A stretch of DNA of 64,000 nt from Corythucha ciliata (lineage: Eukaryota; Arthropoda; Insecta; Hemiptera; Tingidae). Shown here one piece after another: positions 1 through 11,100 of this stretch (within the stretch, counting starts at the first letter, position 1; each line of letters starts with the position of its first letter). The stretch spans positions 43,889,189 through 43,953,188 of the forward strand of contig CM075938.1 of the NCBI GenBank assembly GCA_038030265.1, written 5' to 3'. The translations under genes and the position numbers were made by a program. The notes beneath the pieces were generated by a model. The model was not told where the DNA came from, searched no databases, and was given only the letters and a program-made list of their open reading frames with translations.

Positions 1-2364
1 GGAAATGCGGTAATTCGCGGCTAGAATTGATAAAACGCTTTCTTAGAGATTGCGGCTGAAACTCTGAATAAAAGAGAGTGTAAAACAGATTTATGGTAGA
101 AACCCTCCCAAGATAAAGTCCTAGATCCGCCACTGACCGTGAATTAGCGATTTTTTCTTTTTTAATTTAACCGAAAATTATGTATTTTTCTTAATTCTAG
201 CCGCCAGTAAACGTATTTTTGAAATTGTGATTTTTCTTTTGCTTTTAGCCATTGAGAGCGCTTATTGTCAAGTTTAGCCGTGAATCAACGCTTTCTCTAC
301 ATACTATCGGCGAATTGACAATTTTTAACCATGTCAGCCGCGAATTACCCAATTTTATCAATAGATTTATATATGTCACATCCACTTGGCGAAATTGTCC
401 ACTTCATGAAATGGATGTCCGTTTCACGAATTGGCTCCACATTCCGTAATTTCAAAAAAAATGTCCATTTCTTGAAAAGGAAATCGCGTTTGTCCAGTTG
501 TTTAAATTAAGCTTTCTTACTGCAAGTGGATGCACAACGTCATTTTTTAGCGGGTTTTTGAGTGCTCAGTAAAATAACCTTTTTAAATAAAAAAAAAATT
601 GTTTCAGCACCTGAGATCCCTCACTCATCCATTTCACAAAAGGGATAACGTTGTTGCATCCACTTGCAGTATTGAAGCTTGATTTCAGCAACTGGACAAA
701 CACGATTTCCTTTTCAAGAAATGGACAATTTTTTTGTCCAGATGTAGTAATTTTTTGAAGTTACGGCAAGTGGAGCCACTTCGTGAAATGGACATCCATT
801 TCTTGAGATGGACAATTACTCGACATGAATACGACATATACATTTTTGCCTCGAAGTAGCTGCTTTCTTAAAATATAACCAGAATTAGCCTTTTTCCGGA
901 AATTTTACCGTGTCTTTGCGATTTTCTCCTTTTTATCCGTGAATTAGCGATTGTTTTTTCTTTCTGTCGCAAGAGCTGGTTCTTTTCCTCGATTTTAGCC
1001 GCTGACTTGCCTCAAGAATAACACATTAGCGTTTTTGCCAAGTTTTAGCCGCAGACGTATCACCATAAACCGCGCTTTGTATAGTATAGAGAGACAGCGA
1101 ATTAGCGGATTTTCTCAATTGTAGCCCCGAATGAGCGCTTGTTTGCAACTTTAGCCGCCTATTGGCGATTGTAGCTAAGGGATACGATATCTGGCGGCTT
1201 TTCAGAGAAACATTGAGTCCGGTACTCCATGTGATTTGTGGTTGTCGTTTGACAACAAACTAAAACAAAGCGACAGTGCACCCGGAAAACGGGCAGGAGG
1301 GGGGTCGTGAACCATATGGTTCATAGTAGCGAGATATCGAAGATCACATCGCAGTGAGGGTGCTTCACTATGAACAGTCCCATACAATTACTGATGTTTG
1401 TTCTTCATCGATGTTTCATCGGGGCATCGCTCATCGAGGTATCGCAGTGAAGGTGATTCACTATGAACGCACCCTAAGTCTCTTTTCATAAATTTTGCAG
1501 GAGACGCTAAAAACAGAATCTTTGTTTAAAATACATAGTTTCGGCATTCATTTTGTGTCCTTCTTAACAGTCGTATTGAGCTGTGCATTATATAACTCAT
1601 CTATAGAGCTCTTCAGCATCGTATTGCCTGAAACGCTAACTTCACAACTTACGAGGTTTACGCAGAGAAGGGTTGGACTTACAAGATATTCCAACTGACG
1701 ATAAATAGCGTAACATTTATCTGACATGGTCCCGCATCATAACAAAGACGCAGGGATTTTGGCTGGCGCCGGGGAATAAAAGGCCCTGAAAACCGCACAC
1801 TCGGTGGTTTTGACAAAAAGGCTCAAAATTTAAAATTTGAATGAACCGCGTACTTCGGGATTTCTTGACACGGAGAAACAAGCTGTTGGTGGAGTTCTTG
1901 GCCAGCACATTCCCTGGCACCCCCTCCCCCCACATACTACCCTTGATCACTGGCTGGAATACACCTGGGCTAACCACATGGCACGGGGATTATCCCCAAG
2001 AGTAAAAAACCAGTCCAAATCGTAGGCTGAATCGCATAACCCCCCAACTGCTGGGCGGTAGAAACGTTTTATTTTCTGATCGGATGGAATTGAAATCGTC
2101 GAAAGGAGCCCAATCGCCGTCCAACTAAGCAGCCATGGACATAAAACCATTTGAAAGCTCTTCAGGAGCCCCTACCTCTCGGTACGCTACTTATTTTATG
2201 GCATCAAAAACTGACAAATTTTTCACACTTCCCTCACCAGCTTTCTTGATAGACAATATTACATATTTTCAAACTTTTACTGCATTGTTTACAAGACCTG
2301 CGTATCTTTTATCAGCCTTTATTGGCTAAACTTACACGTACGCTATATTTTGCAATGTTTACAG
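1..2364. repeat. Repeat-filled intron/upstream region of FPGS
   Basis: No coding exon is recognised here. From about 120 to 1170 the DNA is a degenerate array of family A, whose core is TTTTAGCCGYGAATTAGCG with a T-rich tail and a unit of about 30 bp. A foldback element at 394-816 interrupts the array. At about 1343-1385 and 1432-1470 there are two direct copies of a motif containing ATCGCAGTGARGGTG and TTCACTATGAAC. Because the FPGS exon at 2365 begins mid-codon behind an acceptor site, this stretch is probably intron, with the 5' FPGS exons outside the window. Confidence 0.6.
394..816. mobile_element. Foldback element with ~150-bp inverted arms
   Basis: The left arm (about 394-540) starts ATTGTCCACTTCATGAAATG. 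The reverse complement of the right arm (about 650-816) starts ATTGTCCATCTCAAGAAATG, and the two stay similar for roughly 150 bp, sharing GGAAATCGYGTTTGTCCAGT and CTGCAAGTGGATGCA. The unpaired centre is about 110 bp. It has no coding capacity and sits inside the family A array, so it is a non-autonomous DNA element inserted after the array formed. A target duplication was not resolved. Confidence 0.75.
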
Positions 2365-2828
2365 GGGCAAAAGAAAAGTTTTGATCTTCAATAAAACCCA
2401 TAATCGAGAATCTACGTATTTATTGCAACCACTTGTCCCCTGCAACTTCGAAGAAGTCATTTTTTGCCCGAACATATTGTCATCGACGGAAAAACAATGC
2501 CCAGGTATACAATTTGAATGAGTATGATTCTTCGTTGGATTATAACACGCTGGATAGTAAAATCGCAACTCACGATATTGTGATTGTTTTAATTTCAGAT
2601 TTATTTAATTCCCGGTTAACGGATGAATCAATATCGAAAGCTTTGAATGAAAATAATCAAACATGGAACGAGCTTTGCCCCGATCCAGCGTGCAAAGTGT
2701 CTATTCATCCCTCGGTCAGTGACGCTCTGGCAGCTATTGACAAACAACAGACCGAGTCCCACGTTTTAGTCACCGGCTCCCTCCATCTTGTCGGGACTGT
2801 GCTAAGTGCCATAAATTTTAATGTTTAA
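2365..2828 (+). CDS. FPGS: Folylpolyglutamate synthase, C-terminal exons (5' partial)
   Basis: FPGS adds glutamates to folates in cytosol and mitochondria so that they stay in the cell and bind folate enzymes. Two exons are visible, 2365-2504 and 2599-2828, separated by a 94-bp GT-AG intron with phase 1 on both sides. Together they encode about 122 residues. Exon one contains KVLIFNKTHNR and LLQPLVPCNFEEVIFCPNIL, which match the FPGS C-terminal domain. Exon two contains WNELCPDPACKVSIHPSV and ends with the family signature HVLVTGSLHLVGTVL shortly before the stop. The first base of exon one completes a codon from an upstream exon that I could not find in 1-2364. The catalytic N-terminal domain is therefore outside the window or missing; a dead 3' fragment cannot be excluded, but both exons are open. 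It is convergent with the LanC-like gene. Confidence 0.85.
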
Positions 2829-2895
2829 CTAATGAATTCGGTTGTTTAAAAGCGAACGCGAATAGTTCCCGAATTTAAAATTACAGTTTTTAGGT

Positions 2896-2901
2896 AATAA
2901 A
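2896..2901 (+). promoter_or_regulatory. Poly(A) signal AATAAA for FPGS
   Basis: A canonical AATAAA lies 68 bp after the FPGS stop and 40 bp before the stop of the convergent LanC-like gene, so cleavage would fall close to or within the last LanC-like exon. On the minus strand the nearest hexamer for the LanC-like gene is ATTAAA at 2817-2822, inside the FPGS last exon. The two 3' UTRs therefore probably overlap. Confidence 0.55.
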
Positions 2902-2940
2902 AATCGTTTTAAGATCCCAGAGGAAACCATTTACTTTGTT

Positions 2941-4649
2941 TCATTTCGCAATGCGGTGAAATTCGAAAGCTGGGAACTCTTCGCTCGAAGGAAGCTTAAT
3001 GTCTTGGAGGAAGCACATTATTCCAGCGATGCCTTCAACGAATAAATTAAATCGACAAGCCTTTTTAGGCTAAACTATATTAATGAACCTTCATATAATG
3101 AATACGGGTGATCCGGTTTCATCCCTTCGTTGTAAGGGTACCTCAAGCACCAATCAGCGAACGCGCATGCTCTATACAAGTATTTTTCTTCCTTTCAAGA
3201 CAAACTGCTATTATTATTTAAGCCATTTATTTGTGATGCGTGGCATTACTTTTGTTTTTCGATAAAGCGCTAAAAACGTATAGGCGTTCCCTGAAACGCC
3301 GTGACACAGGGAGTAGCCTTTTTTCGGTGGGCCTTTTTTCCACACTTTTTCTCCCACTTCTTTCGCTAAAATTAGATATTTGTCGGACCTAAAAATCTGA
3401 AAAATCGTTTAGTAACTACTGCAATTCTTATTTCGGGTTCCTCTTCGCTATAATTTACTTCGCTAGCCAAAATAAATAAACAGGTGAAGCCAGGTGGACC
3501 GTGACACCATTGATTTAAAGCCAGAACCTCGTCTTCGTTGTTACCTTGCGGATCCTTTGGAAAGTCGTTGTCCTTACAGATTTGACAAAGCGTATCGAGA
3601 GTCGGTCGAATAAGTTCGTGTAACTCAAAGTCTGTAGTGAATCTTGACGCCTATTTTTTTGTTTCAAAACTGCCTGAAAGTTTAGATTGAATGCCGTAGA
3701 AAACCTCTTGCCACTAGTAGAACGTAAAGAATTCCAGCTAGACCGGAAGCGGCACCCAGCAAATTTTGTTCATTCCATTTGAATTCCAATGGAGTCGGTG
3801 AATTCATCAGTCTAGCTTCCACAAAACCATTTTTAAGGATGATTTCAACGTGCTTTATAATTTGAAGGCATTATACAAGGTGGAAACGGTTCCCCATTGA
3901 ATTCACTCACCTTTCTGATTACAAACTCAGGAATTACAGGCCCTATTTCATGGTCGATGAATAGTAAAGCAAAGAGATAGCCAGCTCGACCGTGGGACAA
4001 ATTACTAGGCGCTTCGTTAGGTATTCGGTCACCTATTTTCACTAGCCTGGAAAAAAGGCCAATGTACATACAAAGCAGTTCAAAAGTAGCGCAAGCATTA
4101 CTTTTCTACAAGAACATCAGCAGCGCGCGTTTGACCGCGAATCGCTTCGAGCGTAGCTGCCAGTGCTAAAGTTCCTGGGGCGCCGTGTAAAAAAGTGAAC
4201 TTCGGATTCTTCAAATGCTTTACAGAGCAATCACTGGCGAGAAACGCTTGCTAAGTAGTAATAGCGGGTCTCAAAAATTAAATCTTCTGACGTTGTAACC
4301 CACCACCACCCCATTTGAGTCCAAAAGACCAACTTTGAAACATTCTTTGTTTCCCGTTCGCTTAAATAGCATGTAGTAGGCTAGTCCCACACCTGACAAA
4401 CCGCTGTAAATGGTTTTATCGCCTTCGCAAGCTCGACATCGTATGTATTTAGTTAGAGTGTCATCGAATTGTTTAATTTGTCGGTTTATTTTTTCCAATA
4501 ACCTACTATTCACCTGAAGAATAGGTAACTTAAGTGCTTTACAGAACTGCACGTTAACAAAGCGTCATGCGAACCTGTCCTTGGCGGAGGTAATTCGACG
4601 CGTTGATCTCATCGTAATCCACTAAAGGACTGAAAAACTTGGCCTCCAT
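2941..4649 (-). CDS. LANCL: LanC-like protein (LANCL family), complete
   Basis: Eukaryotic LanC-like proteins are alpha-toroid zinc proteins that add glutathione to dehydroamino acids. Nine exons join in frame: 4649-4575, 4513-4334, 4250-4102, 4046-3911, 3852-3705, 3631-3459, 3396-3250, 3191-3089 and 3032-2941, giving 400 residues, close to the ~400 of animal LANCL1. Family motifs appear in order: SGLSGVGLAYYMLF, SNLSHGRAGYLFALLF, LLGAASGLAGILYVLL, NQWCHGPPGF (Cys about 272), KGYSLCHGVSGNAYTFLALY (Cys about 318, His about 319), YLYRACAFADWCL and the C-terminal GIAGIMCFL with FPAFEF. The two Cys and one His are the expected zinc ligands. Introns are 36-66 bp for the most part, all GT-AG. The start is the Met of MEAKFFSPLVDYDE; an in-frame Met lies upstream at 4739, but only the chosen start matches the family. 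Which paralogue (1, 2 or 3) is not settled. Confidence 0.92.
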
Positions 4650-5339
4650 TTTTCTTCTATCAGTGACCTCGCTTTCCAATAAAGATATTTTGGAAACTCT
4701 CTGAAGGGATTTCAAGTTATTTTGTAAACACATGACCACACCATTTATTCAGTCAGATCTCGCCAAGAGTTTTATCCATGGATTCCACGCGTCGAGGAAT
4801 GTGGAAATTGAAACACATTTTCGATCATGAGAATTTCCAATCAAGATTCCGGCATTTTTGGCCGCTTTGTGACCCATCTTGAGGCGTCACACGAATTTCG
4901 GAATTTCCCCGCACACAGTGGCCACGCAATCGGTCCGGACTGATGGAATCCATGGAAAGAGCCTCGGCGCATGCGTGGACCTCGGTGAACCGGTTAGGAG
5001 TAGAGAAAATCTACTAGAAGCAACTTTCCACGTGAAACCCCAGAGAGTGTCACATTTTCGTATTAGGTGTCTGTTCTGTAAAATTACAGCTGGTACATTG
5101 AGCCACTAGATTGGTCCATCAATCCCAAGCTCGCTTCTATTGTTAGGCTAATTCTGTCCCGCGTCCCGGGACGCAATTAGTACAGGAATGGCATGTAATA
5201 GTTTTTGTATTCATGGAATGAAGATGCGTGTGAACCTGACCTCATACATCAAGTGAGATTATTTAATTAAATCGTCCGTCGTTAAAACTGTACGCGTCGG
5301 GCCTTTACGGGACTATACGTCGGGGTTAGACTCTTTCTG
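4650..5339. other. Intergenic stretch, no gene recognised
   Basis: This is the 5' flank of the minus-strand LanC-like gene and probably contains its promoter. A 76-codon open frame at 4879-5109 (+) matches nothing I know and lacks convincing splice context. No repeat array is obvious. Confidence 0.4.
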
Positions 5340-6010
5340 ATCAGGTCTTGTTGTAGTTAGAGCTTTTTGTGAATCTAGCTTTTTGGGAATGAAGCTTTTG
5401 TAGTAAGAGCATTTTGTGGTTATAGTATTTTGTGGTAAAAGCATTTTACGGTTAGTGCATTTTTGGTTAGAGCGATTTATTATTTGCGCATTTTAGGCTT
5501 GATGCTTTCTGTGGTTAGTGTTTCTTATAGTTGGAAGTTTCTCTGTGGTTACAGAATTTTGTGGTTCGTTGATCATTTTGTGGTTGGAGCTTGTTATGGT
5601 TAGTGCATTTTTGGTTAGAGGTAATTGTGGTAAAATCATTTTGTGGGCTGTTGTTGAAGCATTTTGTGATCAAGAGCTTTCTGTGACTGAGTGTTTCTTG
5701 TAGTAAGAGCTTATTTTAGCGTGATGAACGAGCGGTTAGAGTGTTTTGTTGTTCGTTGAAGCATTTTGTGGACAGAGCGTTTTGTGGTTACTAGTGCATT
5801 TTTGGTAAACGTTTATGTCGTCAAATCTTTCCAGTTTCACGGTTAGAGCTTTTCTGGTTAGAGCATTTTGTGGTTAGATCTTGGGGTTACAGCTTTCTGT
5901 GGTTCGAGCTTTTAGGGGTTGAGGGTTTTTTGTGCTTCAATGTTTTTGTAGTTAAAGCATAATCTTGGCTAAGAACTTTTAGTGGTTAGAGCTTCTTGTG
6001 GTAGTTAGGA
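5340..6010. repeat. Degenerate 16-bp minisatellite
   Basis: The unit is close to GCATTTTGTGGTTAGA. Four consecutive copies around 5408-5475 are exactly 16 bp apart with one to several substitutions each, and variants continue to about 6010 with some units lengthened or interrupted. The strand shown is rich in G and T and poor in C. The array is diverged, so recent expansion is unlikely. Confidence 0.8.
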
Positions 6011-6147
6011 CGTTGTTTGAGCTGAAGTATGTCCTTCGCGAGTGCCCTCTATGACGACACCTCAAGTCGAGTGTCCCGGCGGATTTTGGACTCTGAAACT
6101 TTTGTCCCGATTATGTCAAATTTAGAGTTGGCAACCCTACTGATGAA

Positions 6148-6200
6148 AGGGCGGATCTGGGACCTCTCTCATAAAGGGGGGGTCACCAGCCATCCCTTGT
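6148..6200. mobile_element. Transposon terminus with G-run (AGGGCGGATCTGGG type)
   Basis: The segment AGGGCGGATCTGGGACCTC followed by TCTC and a run of G is nearly identical to the reverse complement of the right end of the element at 63723-63882. It is probably one end of a dispersed non-autonomous DNA element; the partner end was not found nearby. Confidence 0.5.
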
Positions 6201-6258
6201 CCTCTCCTATTTTTAAATAAATAAAAAGGAAAGAACGATGTAGTGGACTAGAGTATCG

Positions 6259-6431
6259 AATCAGGCAATTCAAAGGTTGTGTCCGTCCACAGATTTTTAT
6301 TTAATTGTGCGAGCCGCACCTAACAGGTGCTGACGACGACTGAGCGACCAATGATGATGTAAATCGAAACCGCGGTCTCGCACAATTAAATAAAAATCTG
6401 TGGACGGACACATCCTTTGAATTACCTGATT
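6259..6431. mobile_element. Foldback MITE, ~57-bp arms
   Basis: The left arm begins AATCAGGCAATTCAAAGG and the reverse complement of the right arm AATCAGGTAATTCAAAGG. Pairing continues through GTGTCCGTCCACAGATTT and TTATTTAATTGTGCGAG, so the arms are about 57 bp with only a few mismatches and a centre of about 60 bp. High arm identity suggests a fairly young insertion or one kept identical by conversion. It has no coding capacity. Confidence 0.8.
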
Positions 6432-6799
6432 CTCCTATTTTTAGAGCGATTTTACCAGTTCCAGGGGGAGGGGGATTGATACTGCTTTCACCCCCTTCCC
6501 TACACACAGACACACCTTTGGCCTGATAAAAGCCTGGACCGAATAGACCCATAGCACGTCAAGTGCAGGCCTGGCATTGAAATAAGAAACCAGGTTCTCA
6601 CTTAGGGGCCATTGAGTGGCCGGGTACCTTAAACTACAACCGCAGCAAATTTTGGATCATTTTTCTTAATACGATCAATCCCTCATTTTTCTTAATGGCG
6701 ATCATCCTTGTGAAAGTGACTTTCAACGGCACTTAAAATGTCTCATCATAAGTACCGAATTCACAAATGTGGACTTAAAGGACAATTTGGCAGACTTCG

Positions 6800-6960
6800 C
6801 TCTTTCACGTATCATTTCACAGAGGCTGGTCATTCAAAGAAGAAAAGTGTCGCATGTTTGGTTCCCTCAAAACCCAGGTTTTGTGGGGTTGACTCTCTCA
6901 AAAATACAATTTTGTGGGGTTGGTTCTTTCAAAATCAAAAATACATCATTGATAAAACAA
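6800..6960. repeat. Family C degenerate array, short block
   Basis: Units read like GGTTCTTTCAAAAT followed by an AT-rich stretch and TTTTGTGGGGTTG, spaced about 31 bp. This is the same family as the blocks near 8230, 31650 and 52260. Overlapping open frames here are by-products of the 31-bp spacing. Confidence 0.6.
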
Positions 6961-7139
6961 TATTAATTACAAAAAAAATTTCGCTCCGGCAGCTGGCGGT
7001 CGGAAAGAGTGCATTTCATTTTGTATACGGATACCCTAAGCCGTCCCAGAAGTAGTAATGTTGAGACCATGATTTGTTTCGTTTATGTTTGACCCTCCCT
7101 CGTACTGTTTGCTGCCGGGTTTGTTTAAGCTGAACTTAA

Positions 7140-7960
7140 TGGGAATCAAAGGCTATTTCAAAATGGAATCATCATACCGAATATAATGCTTCTGGAATCA
7201 ACTGGTGATTTGTTGTGATTTTTTTACCATTGCAACCCCTATTTTCCCCCCTCCACCTTGACCGATTTGGCCCAAATGCAATACCGACCGGGGCCTTATG
7301 ACTACTGATTTTTGTGCCAAAGCGCGTTCCGCTAAATTAATTTCTACGAGAGATATCGTGCTAACAAGGCCTCACACTTACTTCCACCCCGGGGACATCG
7401 CCCCCTCCCCCTCGACTTTTTCAAAAAATTAAAATGGGAATCAAAGGCTAGTCTAACATGGAGTATACGTTCCGAATATGATGCTTCTAGAATCAACTGG
7501 TGATTTGCAGTGATTTTTTTACCATTTCAACCCCTATTTTCCCCCCCTCCACCTTGACCGATTTGGCCCAAATGCAATACCGACCAAGATCTTATGACTA
7601 CTGATTTTTTAGATAAAGCGCGTTCTGCTAAATTAATTTCTACGAGAGTTATCGTGCTAACAAGACCACACACTTACTTCCACCCCGGGGGCACCACCCC
7701 CTCCCCCTTGACTTTTTCAAAAAATTAAAATGGGAATCAAAGGCTAGTCTAAAATGGAGTATACGTACCGAATATGATGCTTCTAGAATCAACTGGTGAT
7801 TTTTAGTGATTTTTTGACGACTTCAAGCCCGATTTTCCCCCCCTCCACCTTGACCGATTTGGCCCAAATGCAATACCGACCGGTGTCTTATGACTACTGA
7901 TTTTTGTGCCAAAGCGCGTTCCGCTAAACTAATTTCTTCGAGAGTTATCGTGCTAACAAG
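7140..7960. repeat. Three tandem copies of a ~296-bp unit
   Basis: The unit start TGGGAATCAAAGGCTA recurs at 7140, 7435 and 7731, giving periods of 295 and 296 bp. Shared internal landmarks are CTTCTRGAATCAACTGGTGA, CCTCCACCTTGACCGATTTG and GAGTTATCGTGCTAACAAG. The third copy stops at GCTAACAAG (7960) and lacks the last ~65 bp. Copies are similar but not identical. No open reading frame spans a unit. It could be a satellite seed or a repeated transposon fragment. Confidence 0.9.
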
Positions 7961-7973
7961 AAAACGGCCATAA

Positions 7974-7993
7974 TATTATATATATATATATAT
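7974..7993. repeat. (TA)n microsatellite
   Basis: About ten TA units immediately follow the truncated third copy of the 296-bp tandem repeat. The run is alternating purine-pyrimidine and may mark the breakpoint of the duplication. Confidence 0.85.
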
Positions 7994-8229
7994 GAATTCC
8001 GGAGACCACTGAATTCGTGTTCTAGAGGTTCTGAAACGTGAAAAAAACATGACATGACCCATGTTTGCCACCATCACGACGAGACCAATAGTGCATTTTT
8101 CAGAATGAAATGCACTAATTATCAAAAATCAAAATAAAGAGAACAAAGAGCAGAAAAAGAAGCAAATATAACTTGAAAGAAAACCAGGCAGCTCGGTAGT
8201 CATCACTTGGAACAGTATTAAATGATGAA

Positions 8230-9480
8230 AATATAACAAATTCGCGAGTTTAATTTTAAGAAACACCAAAGTTTAAGTTTGGCGGTTTAAAAGACTTATT
8301 TTCGCGGTATGACTGTATTGAAATCCATATTTCACGAGTTTGACGCTTGAAAATCCGATATTTCGCCATTTTGGTTCTTTCAAAATAAAATTTCATGGAT
8401 TTGGCTCTCGGAAAACCAATTTTGTGAATTTTATTATTTCAAAGGCCAATTTGGACGAGGTGAGTTCTAATTGAAACGCCAATTTCAAGAGTTTTGCTCA
8501 TAATGTACGAAAAGCAATTAAAATAATGTACGAAAAGTAATTGTAACATTTGGAGTTGAGTATTTGTGAGTGTGCAAGCTTGAGCGAATTGAAAGTTTCT
8601 TGGTTGAATATTCGGGAAGTTGCAAGTTTTCGGTCCTTACTTACGCAAAATTGCAATTTTCTGATACTTTTTCCCGAAATTGATTCTCGGGGCTAATGCC
8701 CGTATTTATAAACGTTCCTTGACGTTAAGGAACCCTTGATATTCTTTAGAACAGATGATTTTAATGTGATCAAAACTGTTTCCAGTGGTTCCTTGACTCG
8801 AGGAAGCGTCAAGTAACGTTCGGGCCAAAGTATTCGCGAAATTGCTAGTTTCTGGTCTTTATTTTCACGAACCGCTAGATTCTGGCTTCTTTTAGTGATT
8901 GAAGGACCCGGTTTAGTCGCCCACGACAGCGCTCAAAGTCCGAAGTTAGCCGCAAAATGCTAACATTTGGGAGCTAAATATCCGCGAAATTGGAAGTTTC
9001 TTTTTTCTTCTTTGAATTACGTGGCTCCATCCTCCATCCAATTTTAAATTTGACCACTTTTTGCCTAACACACCAACCACCGACACGGAGGGCGATTTTC
9101 AAGTCCATTTTTACCAGCCCCAGCCAAAAACGCCCCCATATTAGGGGTCGTCGGCGCCGCCCAAAATGGCTCGTTTGGTTTTTTTGTGCCCTCCTCACGC
9201 GATTGGGCAAAGGTATTGACCTATCGAGGTCCTTGTGCGCAATTATTTTCTGCAAGCAAGCTTACGGGCTAGTCTACGCCTGAAATTGAAAAAAAAAAAA
9301 AAACCTAATTCCCAGTTTCTTTACGTCCGTAGTAGGCGGCTAAAAAAATTGAGAAGTCACGCTAATTTGCTGTTCTTGGGAAAATAACGCGGCTAAAATT
9401 GCGAAAAAGCGCTCATTCGTGACTAAAATTGAGGAAATACGTCAATTCGTCGTTGCTGATGCAACTTCCAGGCCAAATTT
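8230..9480. repeat. Consecutive blocks of repeat families C, B and A
   Basis: From about 8230 to 8540 the DNA follows family C (CCAAATTTCACGAGTTTGGC-like units). From about 8540 to 9000 it follows family B (CGAAATTGCAAGTTTCGGG-like units). From about 9330 to 9480 it follows family A in reverse orientation (GCTAAAATTGAGAAAAAGCG-like units). Each has a unit of about 30-31 bp. A small inverted-repeat insertion interrupts family B at 8697-8825. The two overlapping open frames near 8990-9280 show no known domain. Confidence 0.65.
8697..8825. mobile_element. MITE with GCCCGTATT terminus
   Basis: The left end reads GCCCGTATTTATAAACGTTC then CTTGACG. The reverse complement of the right end reads GCCCGAACGTTACTTGACG. 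The ends pair imperfectly. It interrupts a family B array. Its outer motif resembles those of the elements at 31335 and 42783. Confidence 0.5.
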
Positions 9481-10029
9481 GAGAAAAAACTCTCTTGTGT
9501 TCGGGTTAATCCACTACTTAAATTAAGGCAAACCAAAGATTTACGTCTAAAATTAAGAAGAAGCGATCGAAACGAAGCGAGCGAGAAGTTTGGCTTTGGG
9601 AAAATGCCAACCCCGCGAAACGATTCGAGGGAAAACAGCCAAATTGGCTCGAAAGAGATAAAGGCATGAAAATTGAATTTTGTAAGCGCCAAAGCGTAAT
9701 TGTTATTTTGGTTTTCTGGATGAATCAAACCATCGAATTTGGTCATTTAGACAAGCAAAGGATGATAAGGGGCTCATAGAGATTTCTGCCCCCCCCCCCA
9801 ACGAAAACCTAAACTCTACGCCTCTGGAGAGCGAGATAGGCCTACTGGCCACAGTCCTAATAGTAATTTTGTACTTCCAAGTTCCCGTTGGAAGCATGAC
9901 GTTCGTGAAAAAAAAAAACCATTGGCCATTTTTCCCTGACTTTTTTCATAAATTCACGAAATTCCCTAGACATTTCCAGTTTTAGAAAAATCCCTGACAA
10001 TTTCCGGTTCTCCAGGTCTGTAGACACCC

Positions 10030-10420
10030 TGTCAGTTTTAGCGGTGAATTAGCGTTTTTTTAAAATCTATATTACTAGGGAATTGGCAATGTTTTATTCA
10101 CATGTAGCAAGAATTAGCACTTTACTCATTTTTAGCTCCGAATTAGCGCCTCTTCTCAATTTCATCTATGAAGCTGCCTCCAAAAATCGCGATTTGGCGT
10201 TCTCTCATATCTAAATTTGAATATGAGCACTTTTTCTCATTTTTAGTCGTGAATAAGCACTTCATCTTAATTCTGGCCTCGATTATGCGATTTAATCACA
10301 TTTAGCCGTGCTCGAGTTACCAGTGTTTTTTCCCCATTTTATCAGCAAATTATATTGTTGAATTAGCGATTTTTTCTCCATTTTAACCTAGAAACAGAGT
10401 TTATCACTATTTTGAGCGCG
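10030..10420. repeat. Family A degenerate array
   Basis: Repeated GAATTAGCG or GAATTAGCAC cores separated by T-rich segments and CTCATTTTTAG-like spacers recur every 30 bp or so. There is no coding signal. The preceding 9500-10030 holds a C10-like run near 9791 and unclassified AT-rich DNA. Confidence 0.65.
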
Positions 10421-10973
10421 GATTAGATAAGAACCCCCCCCTCTAATTACTTTTAGTCCCCTCATCACTTCGTCGTTGCGCTACACTCGCTACAGGTTCC
10501 GGATCAAGAGCAAATAAAACCCTAAAACATTTAGGCTCATAAAAAAAAAATAATATTCCATCCAAGGTTCGATCAATGTCGCCTATTGTGTTGGAAGACG
10601 AGTAGTATCTTTCTTCCATATTAGAAAAAAAACAACAAACAAACAAAAACCGAAGAATCCGGGGTTCCCCTTAACAAGGGGCCCCGGGCCCAGGCCCGTC
10701 TGGCCCCCGCCTAAAGACGCCACTGCATGTACTTATCTCCATCCGCGTCCAAGTAGAAAAATGTCAAACAAAACGCCCGGCTCACAGCAAAAAATTAATT
10801 TTTTGGTACTTTCCTACACACATAGTAAGTACTATCCAAAAGTCAGAACAGTACTGAGAAAATGCGCCTTATGATACTATTCTGTCTTTTGGGTAGGAGC
10901 CCGTCAAGTTACTCGTGGACCTCGCCCTCCTGAGATCAGCCCCTCTAGCTATTATTCCTTACGCCCTTCATAG

Positions 10974-11100
10974 AACTTCGGCTTGATAATAACACTTACC
11001 TTTGGTAAACAGTGGATCAACCAATTCGGTAAGGAAAGTAGAGGGAAGAGAAATTGCAACGAGAGTGCGCTGGCCGCGGGTTCATGTTCTTCTTGACGGG
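10974..11100. repeat. Dispersed repeat, copy 1 (partner at 63342)
   Basis: Shares ACTTCGGCTTGATAATAACA, TTTGGTAAACAGTGG, GAAGAGAA.TTGCAAC, GCCGCGGGTTCAT and TTCTTGACGG with 63342-63475 in the same order, strand and spacing. Similarity fades outside these limits. On the minus strand both encode a conserved snippet (EPAAS followed by A/T and LS), so it may come from a mobile element protein, but the family is not recognised. Confidence 0.75.

Noticed and set aside
3705..3852. Apparent frameshift before LLGAASGLAG in the LanC-like gene
   Set aside because: A careful base count shows CAA AAT TTG CTG GGT in one frame through the whole exon; the first impression came from miscounting a T-run.
4102..4250. 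Apparent frameshift in the LanC-like gene between the 4334 and 4250 exons
   Set aside because: A GT donor after TTCAAA (4334) and an AG acceptor before 4250 give an 83-bp intron that keeps the frame (FKQAFLASD), so the gene is intact here.
6029..6220. 63-codon frame after the minisatellite
   Set aside because: It overlaps a transposon terminus and has no known similarity.
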